Notes: generated by a model not told the origin, from the sequence alone. A stretch of 64,000 bases of DNA from Pseudomonas anguilliseptica (GCF_900105355.1 NZ_FNSC01000001.1:2108001-2172000); one strand, 5' to 3'; counted from the first letter of the stretch, positions 16,058 to 27,241 are shown. Translations and numbers: made by a program.

Positions 16058-18373
16058 TTATTTCTTCAGTTGTTTGGCGTTGGCAAACAGCGCCGCCATG
16101 CCACCGCTGGCCGGCGCCGGCTTTTCCTGGCTGGAGTGACGTTCGCTACGCGGTGCATTGCCGCCACGGGATTGCCCGCCACGCGTCCCCTCGATTTTCT
16201 CACCTGGGGTGTCGCCCATGCGCATCGACAGGGCGATACGGTTACGTGGAATGTCCACTTCCATGACCTTGACCTTGACCACGTCGCCGGCCTTGACCGC
16301 CTCATGCGGGTCTTTGATGAACTTCTCCGACAGCGCCGAGATATGCACCAGACCGTCCTGGTGCACGCCGATATCGACGAAGGCGCCGAAGTTGGTCACG
16401 TTGGTGACTACGCCTTCGAGCATCATCCCCAGTTTGAGGTCGTTGAGAGTTTCCACGCCTTCCTGGAACTCGGCAGTCTTGAACTCCGGGCGCGGGTCGC
16501 GGCCGGGTTTTTCCAGCTCGCTGAGGATGTCGCCGATGGTTACCAGGCCGAACTTGTCGTCGGTGAATTGCTTCGGGTCTAGGCGCTTGAGGAAGCCCGA
16601 GTCGCCGATCAGCGAGCGAATATCGCGGCCGGTGTCGGCAGCGATGCGCTGCACCAGCGGGTAGGTTTCCGGGTGCACGGCGGATGCGTCGAGTGGGTTG
16701 CTGCCGTTCATTACACGCAGGAAGCCAGCGGCCTGTTCAAAGGTCTTGTCGCCCAGACGCGGCACTTTGAGCAGGTCGGCGCGGCTGTTGAACGCGCCGT
16801 TGGCGTCGCGGAAGGCGACGATATTCTGCGCCAGGGTCGCGTTCAGCCCGGAGATGCGTGCCAGCAGGGCGGCGGAAGCGGTGTTCACATCCACGCCGAC
16901 GGCGTTTACGCAGTCTTCGACCACCGCATCCAGCGAGCGCGCCAGCTTGAGCTGCGACACGTCGTGCTGGTACTGGCCGACACCGATGGATTTCGGGTCG
17001 ATCTTTACCAGCTCCGCCAGCGGGTCTTGCAGGCGGCGGGCGATGGACACCGCGCCGCGCAGCGACACGTCCATGTCCGGGAATTCCTTGGCGGCCAGCT
17101 CGGACGCCGAGTACACCGAGGCGCCGGCCTCGGACACCATGACCTTGGTCAGGTTCAGGCCCGGCAACTTCTTGATCAGCTCCAGCGCCAGCTTGTCAGT
17201 CTCGCGGCTGGCGGTGCCGTTGCCGATGGAGATCAGGTCGACTGCGTGTTTGGCGCACAGCTTGGCGAGGATCGCCAGGGTGCCGTCCCAGTCGTTGCGC
17301 GGCGCGTGCGGGTAGACGGTGGCGGTTTCCAGCACCTTGCCGGTGGCATCGACTACGGCCACCTTGCAGCCGGTGCGCAGGCCCGGGTCCAGCGCCAGGG
17401 TGGCACGTGGGCCGGCCGGCGCGGCCAGCAGCAGGTCGTGCAGGTTACGGGCGAACACGTTGATCGCCTCGTCTTCGGCGGCTTCGCGCAGTTCGCCGAA
17501 CAGGTCGGTTTCCAGGTGGGTGTAAAGCTTGACCTTCCAGGTCCAGCGCACCACTTCGCCCAGCCACTTGTCGGCGGCGCGGTCACGGGCGCTGATGCCG
17601 AAGCGCTCGCCGATCATGCCTTCGCAGGGGTGCATGGCCCCTGGGATTTCCTCGCCGACTTTCAGGCTGGCGCTGAGAATGCCTTCATTGCGCCCGCGGA
17701 AAATCGCCAAAGCGCGGTGCGAGGGTGCGCCCTTGAGCTTCTCGTCGTGCTCGAAGTAGTCGCGGAACTTGGCACCTTCGTTTTCTTTGCCAGCGACCAC
17801 GCGGGCACTGAGGATGGCGTTGTCCTTGAGGTAGCTGCGCAGGCTGGCCAGCAGGTTGGCGTCTTCGGCGAAGCGTTCCATAAGGATGTACTTGGCGCCT
17901 TCGAGCACGGCCTTGACGTCGGCAAAGCCCTTTTCGGCGTCGATAAAACGCTCGGCTTCGCTCTCGGGATTAAGCTCGGGGTCGTTAAACAGTGCGTCGG
18001 CCAGTTCGCCGAGGCCGGCTTCCAGGGCGATCTGGCCCTTGGTGCGGCGCTTCTGCTTGAACGGCAGGTACAAATCTTCCAGGCGGGTCTTGGTGTCGGC
18101 CAGGTTGATGTCGCGGGTCAGCTCAGGGGTCAGCTTGCCCTGTTCCTCGATGCTGGCGAGGATACTGGCGCGGCGCTCGTCGAGTTCGCGCAGGTAGCGC
18201 AGGCGCTCTTCCAGGGTGCGCAGCTGGGTGTCATCCAGGCTGCCGGTGACCTCTTTGCGGTAGCGCGCGATAAACGGCACCGTGGAGCCTTCATCGAGCA
18301 GCGCCACGGCGGCGGCGACCTGTTGCGGGCGTACGCCCAGTTCTTCGGCGATGCGGTTGTTGATGCTGAGCAT
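16058..18373 (-). CDS. tex: Tex family RNA-binding transcription accessory protein
   Basis: A 771-residue protein, normal for Tex. Order of domains: N-terminal helical and HTH region (1-190), YqgF/RNase H-like domain with [18 protein letters not shown] (about 325-455), helix-hairpin-helix modules (about 495-640) and a C-terminal S1 RNA-binding domain ([20 protein letters not shown], about 650-725), then a low-complexity G/R/S tail. The start at 18373 gives [19 protein letters not shown], the usual N-terminus; the open frame upstream lacks similarity. It is divergent from ompR with a 224-bp shared promoter region, the arrangement seen in P. aeruginosa. Confidence 0.96.
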   Translation of the reverse strand: MLSINNRIAEELGVRPQQVAAAVALLDEGSTVPFIARYRKEVTGSLDDTQLRTLEERLRYLRELDERRASILASIEEQGKLTPELTRDINLADTKTRLEDLYLPFKQKRRTKGQIALEAGLGELADALFNDPELNPESEAERFIDAEKGFADVKAVLEGAKYILMERFAEDANLLASLRSYLKDNAILSARVVAGKENEGAKFRDYFEHDEKLKGAPSHRALAIFRGRNEGILSASLKVGEEIPGAMHPCEGMIGERFGISARDRAADKWLGEVVRWTWKVKLYTHLETDLFGELREAAEDEAINVFARNLHDLLLAAPAGPRATLALDPGLRTGCKVAVVDATGKVLETATVYPHAPRNDWDGTLAILAKLCAKHAVDLISIGNGTASRETDKLALELIKKLPGLNLTKVMVSEAGASVYSASELAAKEFPDMDVSLRGAVSIARRLQDPLAELVKIDPKSIGVGQYQHDVSQLKLARSLDAVVEDCVNAVGVDVNTASAALLARISGLNATLAQNIVAFRDANGAFNSRADLLKVPRLGDKTFEQAAGFLRVMNGSNPLDASAVHPETYPLVQRIAADTGRDIRSLIGDSGFLKRLDPKQFTDDKFGLVTIGDILSELEKPGRDPRPEFKTAEFQEGVETLNDLKLGMMLEGVVTNVTNFGAFVDIGVHQDGLVHISALSEKFIKDPHEAVKAGDVVKVKVMEVDIPRNRIALSMRMGDTPGEKIEGTRGGQSRGGNAPRSERHSSQEKPAPASGGMAALFANAKQLKK

Positions 18374-18597
18374 AGAAAAAGCTACCCACACTGAAACGAA
18401 AAACCAGCCACGCAGATCACGGGCCAGACACGAAAGCCGCGCATTATAAACACTGCCCGGCAACGCACCGGGAACCAGTCGGGGAAAAATCTGCTAACAA
18501 TGGCTGCACGTCGGCTGCGGCTCCTGAGCCATAATGCCGGCCATTGCACACTGCCAGCGCGTCCGCGCCCGGCGGATGCCCGGACAAGGAGCCCTGA

Positions 18598-19332
18598 ATG
18601 AGCAGCACTGCACTTCCCGCTGAAGGCGAAAAAATCCTGATCGTCGATGACGACGCCCGTCTACGTCGTCTGCTTGAGCGCTTCTTCGACGAGCAGGGCT
18701 ACCGCGTGCGTGCGGTGGAAAACGTCGAGCAGATGGACCGTCTGCTGGCCCGCGAACTGTTCAATCTGGTGGTTCTCGACCTGATGCTGCCGGGCGAGGA
18801 CGGCCTGTCTGCCTGCCGCCGTCTGCGTGAGGCGAACAATCAGGTGCCGATCATCATGCTCACCGCCAAGGGCGACGAGGCCAGCCGTATCCAGGGCCTG
18901 GAACTGGGCGCCGACGATTACCTGGCCAAGCCGTTCAACCCGCGCGAGCTGCTGGCACGGATCAAGGCCGTGCTGCGTCGCCAGGCGCCGGTAGTACCAG
19001 GCGCGCCGGGCAGCGAAGACGAGAGCGTGAGTTTCGGCGACTACGAGCTGTCCTTGGCCACCCGCGAACTGAAGAAGGGTGACGAGGTACATATGCTCAC
19101 CACCGGTGAGTTCGCTGTGCTCAAGGCGCTGGTGCAGCACGCCCGCGAGCCGCTGACCCGCGACAAGCTGATGAATCTGGCCCGGGGCCGCGAGTGGGAC
19201 GCGCTGGAGCGTTCCATCGACGTGCAGATCTCCCGTCTGCGCCGCCTGATCGAACCCGATCCGTCCAAACCGCGCTATATCCAGACGGTCTGGGGCGTGG
19301 GTTATGTGTTTGTGCCGGATGGCAATAAGTAA
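18598..19332 (+). CDS. ompR: OmpR-type response regulator (AmgR)
   Basis: A 244-residue response regulator. The receiver domain (about 10-125) has the acidic pocket VDDD, the phospho-acceptor Asp in VVLDLMLPGEDG and Lys in LAKPF. The C-terminal winged helix (about 145-240) has the OmpR signature RELKKG...LTTGEFAVLKALV and the terminal VWGVGYVFVP. AAGGAG lies 7 bases before the ATG. It pairs with the kinase gene 95 bp downstream. In P. aeruginosa the pair next to tex is AmgRS, controlling envelope stress and aminoglycoside tolerance. Confidence 0.96.
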   Translation: MSSTALPAEGEKILIVDDDARLRRLLERFFDEQGYRVRAVENVEQMDRLLARELFNLVVLDLMLPGEDGLSACRRLREANNQVPIIMLTAKGDEASRIQGLELGADDYLAKPFNPRELLARIKAVLRRQAPVVPGAPGSEDESVSFGDYELSLATRELKKGDEVHMLTTGEFAVLKALVQHAREPLTRDKLMNLARGREWDALERSIDVQISRLRRLIEPDPSKPRYIQTVWGVGYVFVPDGNK

Positions 19333-19337
19333 CTGCC

Positions 19338-19410
19338 GTAGGGTGGATGACGCTTTATTCATCCACCTCTGTTTCTGCTCGGTGGATCGATGAGGCGCGA
19401 TCCACCCTAC
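19338..19410. repeat. Compound palindromic repeat between ompR and envZ
   Basis: Outer 11-bp arms GTAGGGTGGAT and ATCCACCCTAC are perfect complements (19338-19348 and 19400-19410). Two smaller GGTGGAT/ATCCACC hairpins nest inside. It belongs by sequence to the GTAGGGTGGAT class of Pseudomonas intergenic repeats and may stabilise or attenuate the ompR-envZ message. Confidence 0.7.
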
Positions 19411-19427
19411 GACCACATCGAGTCACC

Positions 19428-20741
19428 ATGAAAACCCCTCTCTGGTTCCCGCAAAGCTTTTTCGCCCGCACGCTGTGGCTGGTGCTGATCGTGGTGCTGT
19501 TCTCCAAGGCGCTGACCCTGGTTTATCTGATGATGAACGAAGACGTGCTGGTCGACCGCCAATACAGCCACGGCGCCGCGCTGACCCTGCGTGCCTATTG
19601 GGCGGCGGCCCCGGAAGATCGCGCCACCATCGCCGAAGCGGCCGGGCTCAAGCGCGTGCCGCACGAGCAGGTGCCGGCCACCGAGCAGCATTGGCCGTAT
19701 AGCGAGATTTTTGCTCGGCAGATGCAGACTGAGCTGGGCCCGGATACCGAAGTGCGGGTGCGGGCCAAGAGCCCGCCAGCGCTCTGGGTGCATGCGCCGG
19801 CGCTGGGCGATGACTGGCTGCGGGTGCCGTTGTACCCGCATCCGCTGCGTGGCCAGCGGATCTGGAGTGTGCTGGGCTGGTTCCTGGCGATCGGCCTGTT
19901 GTCGACGGCGGCGGCGTGGATTTTCGTACGCCAGCTCAGCGCACCGCTCAAGCGCCTGGTGTTTGCCGCCCGACAGATCGGCAAGGGGCGCAGCGTGCGC
20001 CTGCCAGTGGGTGATACGCCGAGCGAGATGGCCGAGGTCTACCGCGCCTTCAATCAGATGGCCGAAGACGTCGAGCAGGCCGCCCGCGAACGTGAGCTGA
20101 TGCTCGCCGGGGTGTCGCATGACCTGCGTACGCCGTTGACCCGCCTGCGCCTTTCCCTGGAGTTTCTGCACACCGATTCGGAGCTGACCGAAGATATGGT
20201 GCGCGATATCGAGGACATGGACGCGATCCTTGATCAGTTCCTCGCGTTTATCCGTGATGGTCGTGATGAGCCATTGGAGCAGCTTGATCTGCTCGAACTG
20301 ATCCGTGAAGTGGTCGCGCCCTACAACCAGAAGCAGGAAATGGTCCGCCTGTGCCTGGAAGCGGTGCCGGCTTTCCCGCTGCGTCGGGTATCGCTCAAAC
20401 GGTTGCTGGTCAATCTGATCGAAAACGCCCTGCGCTACGGCGGCAATGCGGTGGAGGTGGCGGTTTCCCTGTCCGGCGATCACCGCGCGCCTTATGTGGT
20501 GCTGAGCGTGCTGGATCGCGGCGCGGGCATTGATCCGGCCGAACTGGGCAGCATCTTCAACCCCTTTATCCGTGGCGACCGCGCCCGTGGCGGGCAGGGT
20601 GCCGGCTTGGGCTTGGCCATCGTCAAGCGCATCGCCGCCTTGCACGGAGGCAGCGTTGAATTGCGCAACCGCAGCGGCGGCGGCCTGGAAGCGCGGGTTT
20701 GCCTGCCGTTGGGGCTGCTGTTGCCGCGCGACGCGGTCTAG
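19428..20741 (+). CDS. envZ: EnvZ-type sensor histidine kinase (AmgS)
   Basis: A 437-residue inner membrane kinase. Two membrane segments (about 12-34 and 140-160) flank a periplasmic loop of about 105 residues. Then come HAMP (about 160-215), the dimerisation box SHDLRTPLTRLRLSLEF with phospho-accepting His (about residue 227), N box NLIENALRYGG, and G boxes DRGAGI and GAGLGLAIVKRI. The start at 19428 places the first membrane segment directly after FPQSFFARTLW, the EnvZ N-terminal signature. It is cotranscribed with ompR across a repeat-bearing spacer. Confidence 0.95.
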   Translation: MKTPLWFPQSFFARTLWLVLIVVLFSKALTLVYLMMNEDVLVDRQYSHGAALTLRAYWAAAPEDRATIAEAAGLKRVPHEQVPATEQHWPYSEIFARQMQTELGPDTEVRVRAKSPPALWVHAPALGDDWLRVPLYPHPLRGQRIWSVLGWFLAIGLLSTAAAWIFVRQLSAPLKRLVFAARQIGKGRSVRLPVGDTPSEMAEVYRAFNQMAEDVEQAARERELMLAGVSHDLRTPLTRLRLSLEFLHTDSELTEDMVRDIEDMDAILDQFLAFIRDGRDEPLEQLDLLELIREVVAPYNQKQEMVRLCLEAVPAFPLRRVSLKRLLVNLIENALRYGGNAVEVAVSLSGDHRAPYVVLSVLDRGAGIDPAELGSIFNPFIRGDRARGGQGAGLGLAIVKRIAALHGGSVELRNRSGGGLEARVCLPLGLLLPRDAV

Positions 20742-20808
20742 AGGGCACTGGCATACTGTCATCACTGCGCTGAACTATGCTTTATCAGCGCGATGACATG
20801 AGGTCAGC

Positions 20809-21460
20809 ATGCCTGCCGTTCCCCACCGCCTCTCACCATGGACCTGGTTGCTGCCGCTGCCACTGTTCCATCTGGCTACCTGGCTTTCCTTGGCGACGCA
20901 GTTCACCGACGGGGCGGCGCTGTGGTATCCGCCGTTTGCCCTGGCGCTGGTGTTTGCCCTGTGGTGGGGCCCGCGGGTGCTGTTGGCGGTGTACCTCAAT
21001 GCCATGCTGTCGATCCCGCTCTGGGGCCTGGAATGGCAGTGGGCGCCGCTCTATGCCCTGCCGGAAACCCTCGGTATAGCGCTGGCCTGGTTGTTGCTGC
21101 GGCAGCGGCCGTTTGATCCGGCCCTGCCCGACCTCAGCCATTTGCTGCGCTTTATGCTGCTTGGCGTACTGCTGCCGACTGTTCCCATGGCGCTGGGAGT
21201 GCAGGGCAATCTATGGCTGCTCGGCCATGCGCCGCTGGAGGATCTGCCCTCGGGCAGCATGACGTTGTGGCTGGCCGATAGCCTCACGGCCCTGGCCATC
21301 GCCATCCCCTTGTTGGTTTACCTGACGCCCTGGTTGCGCCGCTGCTCAGCGGTTGCGAGCAGGTGCCCGAGGTGTTGCGCCAGCTGCCGCCCTGGCCACT
21401 GCTGGTGCTGCTGTTGATCGGCATGCCGGGGTTGCTAGGTGTGTTGCCGCTGACCCTTAA
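20809..21460 (+). pseudogene. MASE1-PAS-GGDEF-EAL protein, 5' fragment (frameshift plus IS5)
   Basis: This fragment encodes most of an N-terminal MASE1 sensor, an array of about eight membrane segments (FTDGAALWYPPFALALVFAL and later helices). Near 21339 the frame breaks: adding one C after TGGTTGCGC lets translation continue through PLLSGCEQVPEVLRQLPP and a further hydrophobic helix to the IS5 insertion at 21460. With that base, and with removal of the IS and of one G downstream, the whole gene becomes a 1254-codon frame ending at 25769. Divisibility by three after both corrections supports the reconstruction. A ribosome binding site (GAGG) precedes ATG 20809. Confidence 0.82.
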
Positions 21461-22652
21461 GGAAACTCTGAAGAAGACTTCCTGATTTTGGCAAAATACC
21501 CGGATTCCACCCGTCGAGTTTTCCGATGAAGCAGATGACCTTCGCCGACGCCGAGTACGCAGGCAAGCGCAAGCAGACCCGCAAAGAGTTGTTCCTGATC
21601 GAGATGGATCGAGTAGTGCCGTGGGAAGGATTGGTCACCCTGATCGATCCGCACTACCCGAAGGGCGAAGGTGGCAGGCCCGCCTATGCGCTGATGGCGA
21701 TGCTGCGTGTGCATCTGATGCAAAACTGGTTCGGTTACAGCGATCCGGCGATGGAGGAAACGCTGTACGAGACCACCATCCTGCGCCAGTTCGCCGGCTT
21801 AAGCCTGGAGCGCATTCCCGATGAAACCACCATCCTCAACTTCCGTCGCTTGCTGGAGAAACACGAGCTGGCTGCAGGCATCTTGGCCGTGATTAACGGC
21901 TACCTGGGCGACCGTGGTCTGTCACTGCGCCAGGGCACCATCGTCGATGCCACGTTGATCAATGCGCCGAGTTCGACCAAGAACAAGGACCGTAAGCGCG
22001 ATCCGGAAATGCACCAAACAAAGAAGGGCAACCAGTACTACTTCGGCATGAAGGCGCACATCGGCGTGGATGACGAGTCGGGTCTGGTGCACAGCGTAGT
22101 AGGCACGGCAGCCAACGTGGCGGATGTCACCCAGGTAGACAAACTGCTGCACGGCGACGAAAACGTGGTGTGTACTGACGCAGGTTACACCGGTGTCGAA
22201 AAGCGTCCGGAGCATGAAGGTCGGAAGGTAATCTGGCAGGTGGCGGCACGCCGCAGCACCTACAGGAAGCTCGATAAGCGCAGCGGGTTATACAAAGCCA
22301 AGCGCAAGATCGAGAAGGCCAAAGCCCAAGTGCGCGCCAAGGTCGAGCATCCGTTTCGCGTGATCAAGCGCCAGTTCGGTTATGTGAAGACGCGCTTCCG
22401 TGGCCTGGCCAAAAACACCGCACAACTGGTAACGCTGTTCGCCCTGTCGAACCTGTGGATGGCCCGTCGACATTTGCTGACGAATGCAGGAGAGGTGCGC
22501 CTGTAATGTGGGAAATGACCGCTGCGAGGTGCTCGCGGCGGCCAGAAACACCGAAATGAGCGGATGACTTGATCGTTTTTGATCAGTTTTCCGCTTTCAA
22601 AATCAGCGGAGGCTGAAGTTGACCGGAAATACAGGGCTACTTCAGACCATCC
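21461..22652 (+). mobile_element. IS5-family insertion sequence, copy 1 (1192 bp)
   Basis: The ends are imperfect inverted repeats (GGAAACTCTGAAGAAG against the complement of CTACTTCAGACCATCC). The 4-bp duplication TTAA flanks it at 21457-21460 and 22653-22656. It carries one transposase gene. It is diverged from copy 2, so the two copies did not come from one recent jump. Confidence 0.93.
21526..22506 (+). CDS. IS5-family transposase (copy 1)
   Basis: A 326-residue DDE transposase, full length. N-terminal MKQMTFADAEYAGKRKQTRK and the catalytic blocks TIVDATLINAPSS (first D), VVCTDAGYTGVEKRPEH (second D) and the terminal E in VEHPFRVIKRQFGYVKTR place it in the IS5 group. About 18 residues differ from the copy at 41578-42558. 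Confidence 0.95.
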   Translation: MKQMTFADAEYAGKRKQTRKELFLIEMDRVVPWEGLVTLIDPHYPKGEGGRPAYALMAMLRVHLMQNWFGYSDPAMEETLYETTILRQFAGLSLERIPDETTILNFRRLLEKHELAAGILAVINGYLGDRGLSLRQGTIVDATLINAPSSTKNKDRKRDPEMHQTKKGNQYYFGMKAHIGVDDESGLVHSVVGTAANVADVTQVDKLLHGDENVVCTDAGYTGVEKRPEHEGRKVIWQVAARRSTYRKLDKRSGLYKAKRKIEKAKAQVRAKVEHPFRVIKRQFGYVKTRFRGLAKNTAQLVTLFALSNLWMARRHLLTNAGEVRL

Positions 22653-25600
22653 TTAATCTGCCGCTGATTGGCGTGATGATGCTGGGGCTGGCGCTGGTCT
22701 GGGGCTTTGCCGGCGGCCTGTGTGGTGCGGTGCTCAGTGTGTTGATGGTGCTGATCCTGCCGCTGCTGAGTGGTCTGGTGAACAGTGCCGGTTGGCTTGA
22801 CCCACAGCGCATGGAACTGCACTTCAGCGTGCTGCTATTCATGCTCGCCACCCTGCTGGTGGGGCGCAGCCTGAGTGATCTGCGCCAGGCCCTGGCGCGC
22901 AGTGCGCAGATGCAGCAGCAACTGGCCCTGGCCAATCTGGCGCTGGAGGCAAGCCCGCTGGGGGTCATCATCGCCGATGCGCGCCAGCCGGCGTTGCCGC
23001 TGATCTACTGCAACCCGGCCTTCGAGCAGATTACCGGCTACAGCCGCGAGGAGACCCTGGGCAACAATTGGAACTTCCTGCTGCGTGATGACCAGCAGCA
23101 ACAGGGCTTGAGCCGCTTGCAGCAGGCGGTGCGCGAGGGCATGGGCTGTGATGTGGTGCTGCGTAACTACCGTAAGAATGGCCAGCAATTCTGGAACGAA
23201 TTTACTCTGGCGCCGATGCGTGACGACCAGGGCATCAGCCATTTTGTCGCCCTGCAGAGCGATGTCACCGCCCGCGAGCAACTGGCCACTCAGGTGCGCT
23301 CACAGAGCGACGAGTTGCTCAAGCAGAGCTATCTGTTCAGCCAGACCGAACACATCGCCAACCTCGGCGGCTGGGTGCTGAATCTGCCAGAACAGGATAT
23401 GGACTGGAGCGCCGGCTGCTTTCGCATCTACGAGCTGGACCCGAAAAACGGCACGCCTGATCTCAATGGTGCCTTGAGTTACCTGGATGCCAGCGGCCGC
23501 GTGCTGGCCGAACAGGTGCTACAGCAGCTGATCGATGGGCTGGAGCAATTCGATATCGAGGTACGCCTGCTCACCGCCAAGGGCAAGACGCGTTGGCTGC
23601 GTATCCGTGGCATTACCGAGCGCGACGGGGCTGAGCTGGTGCGGGTGTATGGCGCGCTGCAGGATGTCAGCGCGCGTAAATACGCTGAGCAGCAACTGCG
23701 CGAACGGGATGAGCATTTGCGTCTGTTCTTCGAGGCGCCGCTGATCGGCATGGCCCTGACCAGTCCGAACTTTGTCTGGGAAGAGGTCAACCACAAGCTC
23801 TGCAGCATTCTCGGGCGTTCGCGCGAACAGTTGCTGGCGTCGAGCTGGGAGGAACTGTCGCTGGACGACGACCTGCACAATGAACTGCCGCTGCTCGATC
23901 AGGTGCTCAGCGGCCTGCGTGAAGGGTTTGAGCTGGAAAAGCGCTTTCGTCGCGCCGACGACAGCCTGGTGCATACCCGCGTCAGCCTGCGCGCGGTGCG
24001 CCACAGTACTGGCCGGGTGCGCATGTTTCTGCTGCTGGTCGAAGACATCAGCGAGCGCCTGCAGGCGGAGGCGCGCTACCGCACCATCGTCGAGAATGCA
24101 CCCGAGGCGATCATGCTGTTCGACCTGCATGGCACGCTGGTCGAGTGCAATGACAACGCCCTGCGTTTGCTGCGTTACAGCCGCGAGGAAATCGCCAGCA
24201 AGCGTGTGTTTGACCTGAGCCCCAGCAAGCAGGCGGACGGCCAGCTGACTAGCGAACTTGGTCAGGTCTATCTGCAACGGGCGCTGGCCGGTGAAGCGCC
24301 GGTATTTGACTGGTTGCACCGCGATAGCGAGGGCCGGCAGATTCCCTGCGAGGTGCGTCTGGTGCGCATGCCCGGCGAGCCGGTGTTGATTCGTTGCAGC
24401 ATCACCGATATTTCCGAGCGTCAGCGTTATCAGCGTGAGATCGAGCGCCTGGCGTTCAGCGACGAACTCACCGGTCTGCCCAATCGGCGCTTGCTGCTCG
24501 ACCGTCTGCAACACGCGATGGACCGCGAACAGCGCGAAAACACTCTGGGTGCGCTGCTGTTTATCGACCTCGATCACTTCAAGACGGTCAACGACAGCCT
24601 CGGTCATCTGGTCGGTGATGGTCTTTTGCGTGAGGTCACCGCGCGACTGGCCAGCGGCCTGCGCGATGAAGACACCCTGGCGCGGATGGGGGGGCGACGA
24701 GTTCGTGGTGCTGCTCGAGGGGCTCGACAGCAACCCGCAGCTGGCGGCAGAAGCGGCAGCCGTTACGGCGGAAAAACTGTTGAAAAGTCTGGTTGGCACC
24801 TGCTGGATCGACGGCCATGAGCTGTCGATCAGCGCCAGTATCGGTATTGCCTTGCATCCGTTCGGCAGCCAGATGGCTGCTGATGTGCTGAAACAGGCGG
24901 ATACCGCCATGTACCGGGCCAAGCAGGGCGGACGCAATGCCTTGCACTTCTTCGCCCCGGAGATGCAGGCGGCCATCGATCAGCGCTTGCAGATGCAGAG
25001 CGAGTTGCGTCAGGCGGTGCAGCGCAACCAGCTGTACCTGGTGTTTCAGCCGCAACTGGCGCTGGCCACCGAGCGCATTGCCGGCGCGGAAGTGCTGCTG
25101 CGCTGGGTGCATCCGGAGCGCGGCGAAGTGATGCCCGGCGATTTTATCCCGCTGGCTGAAGAAACCGGCTTGATCGAGGAGCTCGGTGCCTGGGTACTGG
25201 AGCAGGCCTGCGCTGCTCTGGCGCGCTGGTTACCGCAGTGGCCGCAGCTGGTGCTGGCGGTCAATCTCAGCCCGCGCGAGCTGCGCCAGCGCAGTTGTGT
25301 GGCGCGCATCAGTGAGTGCCTGCAACGCCATCAGGTGCCTGCCACGGCGCTGGAGCTGGAAATCACCGAAGGCGTACTGCTGGAGGAAGTCGAGCAGTGC
25401 ATCAGCAATATGCAGGCGCTCAAGGCGTTGGGGGTGCGTTTCGCCATCGATGATTTCGGCACTGGCTATTCCTCGCTGACCTACCTCAAGCGCTTGCCGC
25501 TGGATCGGTTGAAGATCGATCGCAGCTTTACCTGGGACATGGACGGTGAAGACGGCAGCGGCCTGATGCTGGTGCAGACCATCCTGGTGATCGCCCGCAA

Positions 25601-25769
25601 CCTGGGCCTGGAGTGCGTGGCCGAAGGCATCGAAAGCCAGTGGCAACTCGACTGCCTGCGCCAGCATGGTTGTTCGCTGGGGCAGGGCTATCACTTCAGT
25701 CGGCCGCTAAAGGAAGCGGATCTTCAGGCCTGGATGCAGCAGTATCAGGACCCTCCGCCACTTGTGTGA
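22653..25769 (+). pseudogene. MASE1-PAS4-GGDEF-EAL protein, 3' fragment (frameshift in GGDEF)
   Basis: After the last MASE1 helices this part encodes four PAS domains, a GGDEF domain and an EAL domain. At 24688-24694 a run of seven G replaces the six needed to read MGGDEFVVLLEGL, so translation leaves frame exactly inside the GGDEF motif. Past it the EAL domain is intact: EVLLRW (catalytic Glu), NLSPRELRQ, EITEGVLLEE, DDFGTGYSSLTYLKRLPLD and AEGIESQ. The EAL part could be expressed alone only from an internal start. The parent would be a bifunctional c-di-GMP enzyme of the inner membrane. Confidence 0.85.
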
Positions 25770-25772
25770 GGC

Positions 25773-26678
25773 TCAGCCCTTGCCCTTGGTGCGCGTCAGA
25801 TGCGGGCCGCTGTTTTTTTCCAGATGCTGAATCACCAGGCTGGCAACATCTTTACCGGTGGTGGTTTCAATGCCTTCCAGGCCCGGCGATGAGTTGACCT
25901 CCATCACCAGCGGGCCATGGTTGGAGCGCAGGATATCCACCCCGGCCACGCTCAGTCCCATCACCTTGGCTGCGCGGATGGCGGTCATGCGTTCTTCCGG
26001 GGTGATCTTGATCAGGCTGGCGCTGCCACCACGGTGCAGGTTGGAGCGGAATTCGCCGGGCTTGGCCTGACGCTTCATCGCCGCAATCACCTTGTCGCCG
26101 ACCACAAAGCAGCGGATATCCGCACCGCCGGCTTCCTTGATGTATTCCTGCACCATGATGTCCTGCTTGAGGCCCATAAAGGCCTCGATCACCGACTCGG
26201 CGGCGGTTGCCGTTTCACACAGCACCACGCCGATGCCTTGGGTGCCTTCCAGCACCTTGATCACCAGCGGCGCACCATTGACCATGTCGATCAGGTCGGC
26301 GATGTCATCCGGGGAGTGGGCGAAACCGGTCACCGGCAGGCCGATGCCGCGACGTGAGAGCAATTGCAGCGAGCGCAGCTTGTCCCGCGAGCGAGCAATG
26401 GCCACCGACTCGTTAAGCGGGAATACGCCCATCATCTCGAACTGGCGCAGCACCGCGCAGCCGTAAAACGTCACCGACGCGCCAATCCGCGGGATGACCG
26501 CATCGAAGCCTTCCAGCGGTTTGCCGCGGTAGTGAATCTGCGGCTTGTGGCTGGCAATGTTCATGTAGGCACGCAGGGTGTCGATCACCACCATCTCGTG
26601 GCCCCGCAGTTGCCCGGCTTCTACCAGGCGGCGGGTGGAATACAGGCGCGGGTTGCGCGACAGCACGGCGATCTTCAT
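25773..26678 (-). CDS. rimK: Ribosomal protein S6 glutamate ligase
   Basis: A 301-residue ATP-grasp enzyme adding glutamates to the C-terminus of ribosomal protein S6 (RpsF). The N-terminal [20 protein letters not shown], the ATP-binding [13 protein letters not shown] (about 145) and the metal-binding [14 protein letters not shown] (about 255-270) are seen. It overlaps rimB by 4 bp (ATGA). In Pseudomonas, RimK alters ribosome function and virulence and responds to c-di-GMP. It converges with the upstream EAL gene, leaving only 3 bp between the stops. Confidence 0.96.
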   Translation of the reverse strand: MKIAVLSRNPRLYSTRRLVEAGQLRGHEMVVIDTLRAYMNIASHKPQIHYRGKPLEGFDAVIPRIGASVTFYGCAVLRQFEMMGVFPLNESVAIARSRDKLRSLQLLSRRGIGLPVTGFAHSPDDIADLIDMVNGAPLVIKVLEGTQGIGVVLCETATAAESVIEAFMGLKQDIMVQEYIKEAGGADIRCFVVGDKVIAAMKRQAKPGEFRSNLHRGGSASLIKITPEERMTAIRAAKVMGLSVAGVDILRSNHGPLVMEVNSSPGLEGIETTTGKDVASLVIQHLEKNSGPHLTRTKGKG

Positions 26679-27142
26679 TGGTCACCAGAAGGGGCAGCAA
26701 GGGTGGGTTTGTCTTGTACGTAGGTCAGTGCCGGGTTGACCAGCAACTGCCCGGCAATCAGCGCCTTGGAACCAAGCAGCACGCGGTAGCGCATGGTCTT
26801 GCGGCAGGTCAGGGTGAACTCTACCGGCCATTCGCGTTCGCCCAGGGTCAGGGTGGTGCGAATCACGTAGCGCGACTGGGTATGGCCGTTGGAGCTTTTG
26901 ATGGTCTTTACCGACACCAGCGGTGCTTCGCAGCGGTGGCGGCGTTGCACCAGAGTGCCCAGGTGCGCAGTAAAACGCACCCAGGGTTCGCCATCGCGGT
27001 CGAACGGCTGGATTTCGCTGGCGTGCAGGCTGGAGGTGCTGGCCCCGGTATCAATTTTGGCGCGCAGGCCGACCATGCCCAGCTCCGGCAGGTTGATCCA
27101 TTCGCGCAGGCCGATTACGCCAAGTTGGTCAAACGTCTTCAA
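26675..27142 (-). CDS. rimB: Retropepsin-like RimB protein (ATP-dependent zinc protease family)
   Basis: A 155-residue protein of the family annotated as ATP-dependent zinc protease, with the aspartic-protease motif [13 protein letters not shown] (about 29-41). In Pseudomonas RimB works with RimK and may trim or regulate glutamylated S6. The start is a TTG at 27142: no ATG or GTG precedes the conserved [15 protein letters not shown] block in frame. It is translationally coupled to rimK and divergent from hslR. Confidence 0.9.
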   Translation of the reverse strand: MKTFDQLGVIGLREWINLPELGMVGLRAKIDTGASTSSLHASEIQPFDRDGEPWVRFTAHLGTLVQRRHRCEAPLVSVKTIKSSNGHTQSRYVIRTTLTLGEREWPVEFTLTCRKTMRYRVLLGSKALIAGQLLVNPALTYVQDKPTLAAPSGDQ

Positions 27143-27241
27143 AGGGCAGTTCCGGGCTATTTGCGGGCATTCTAGTTGGCCCTTATGACAACTGCATCAG
27201 GCAAAATGTCCACCTGCACAGCAGGTATCAACGGGGATCAG

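Noticed and set aside
16673..18394. 573-codon open frame on the plus strand opposite tex
   Set aside because: It is antisense to the full-length, well-conserved tex gene and has no recognisable domain; long antisense frames are common in GC-rich coding DNA.
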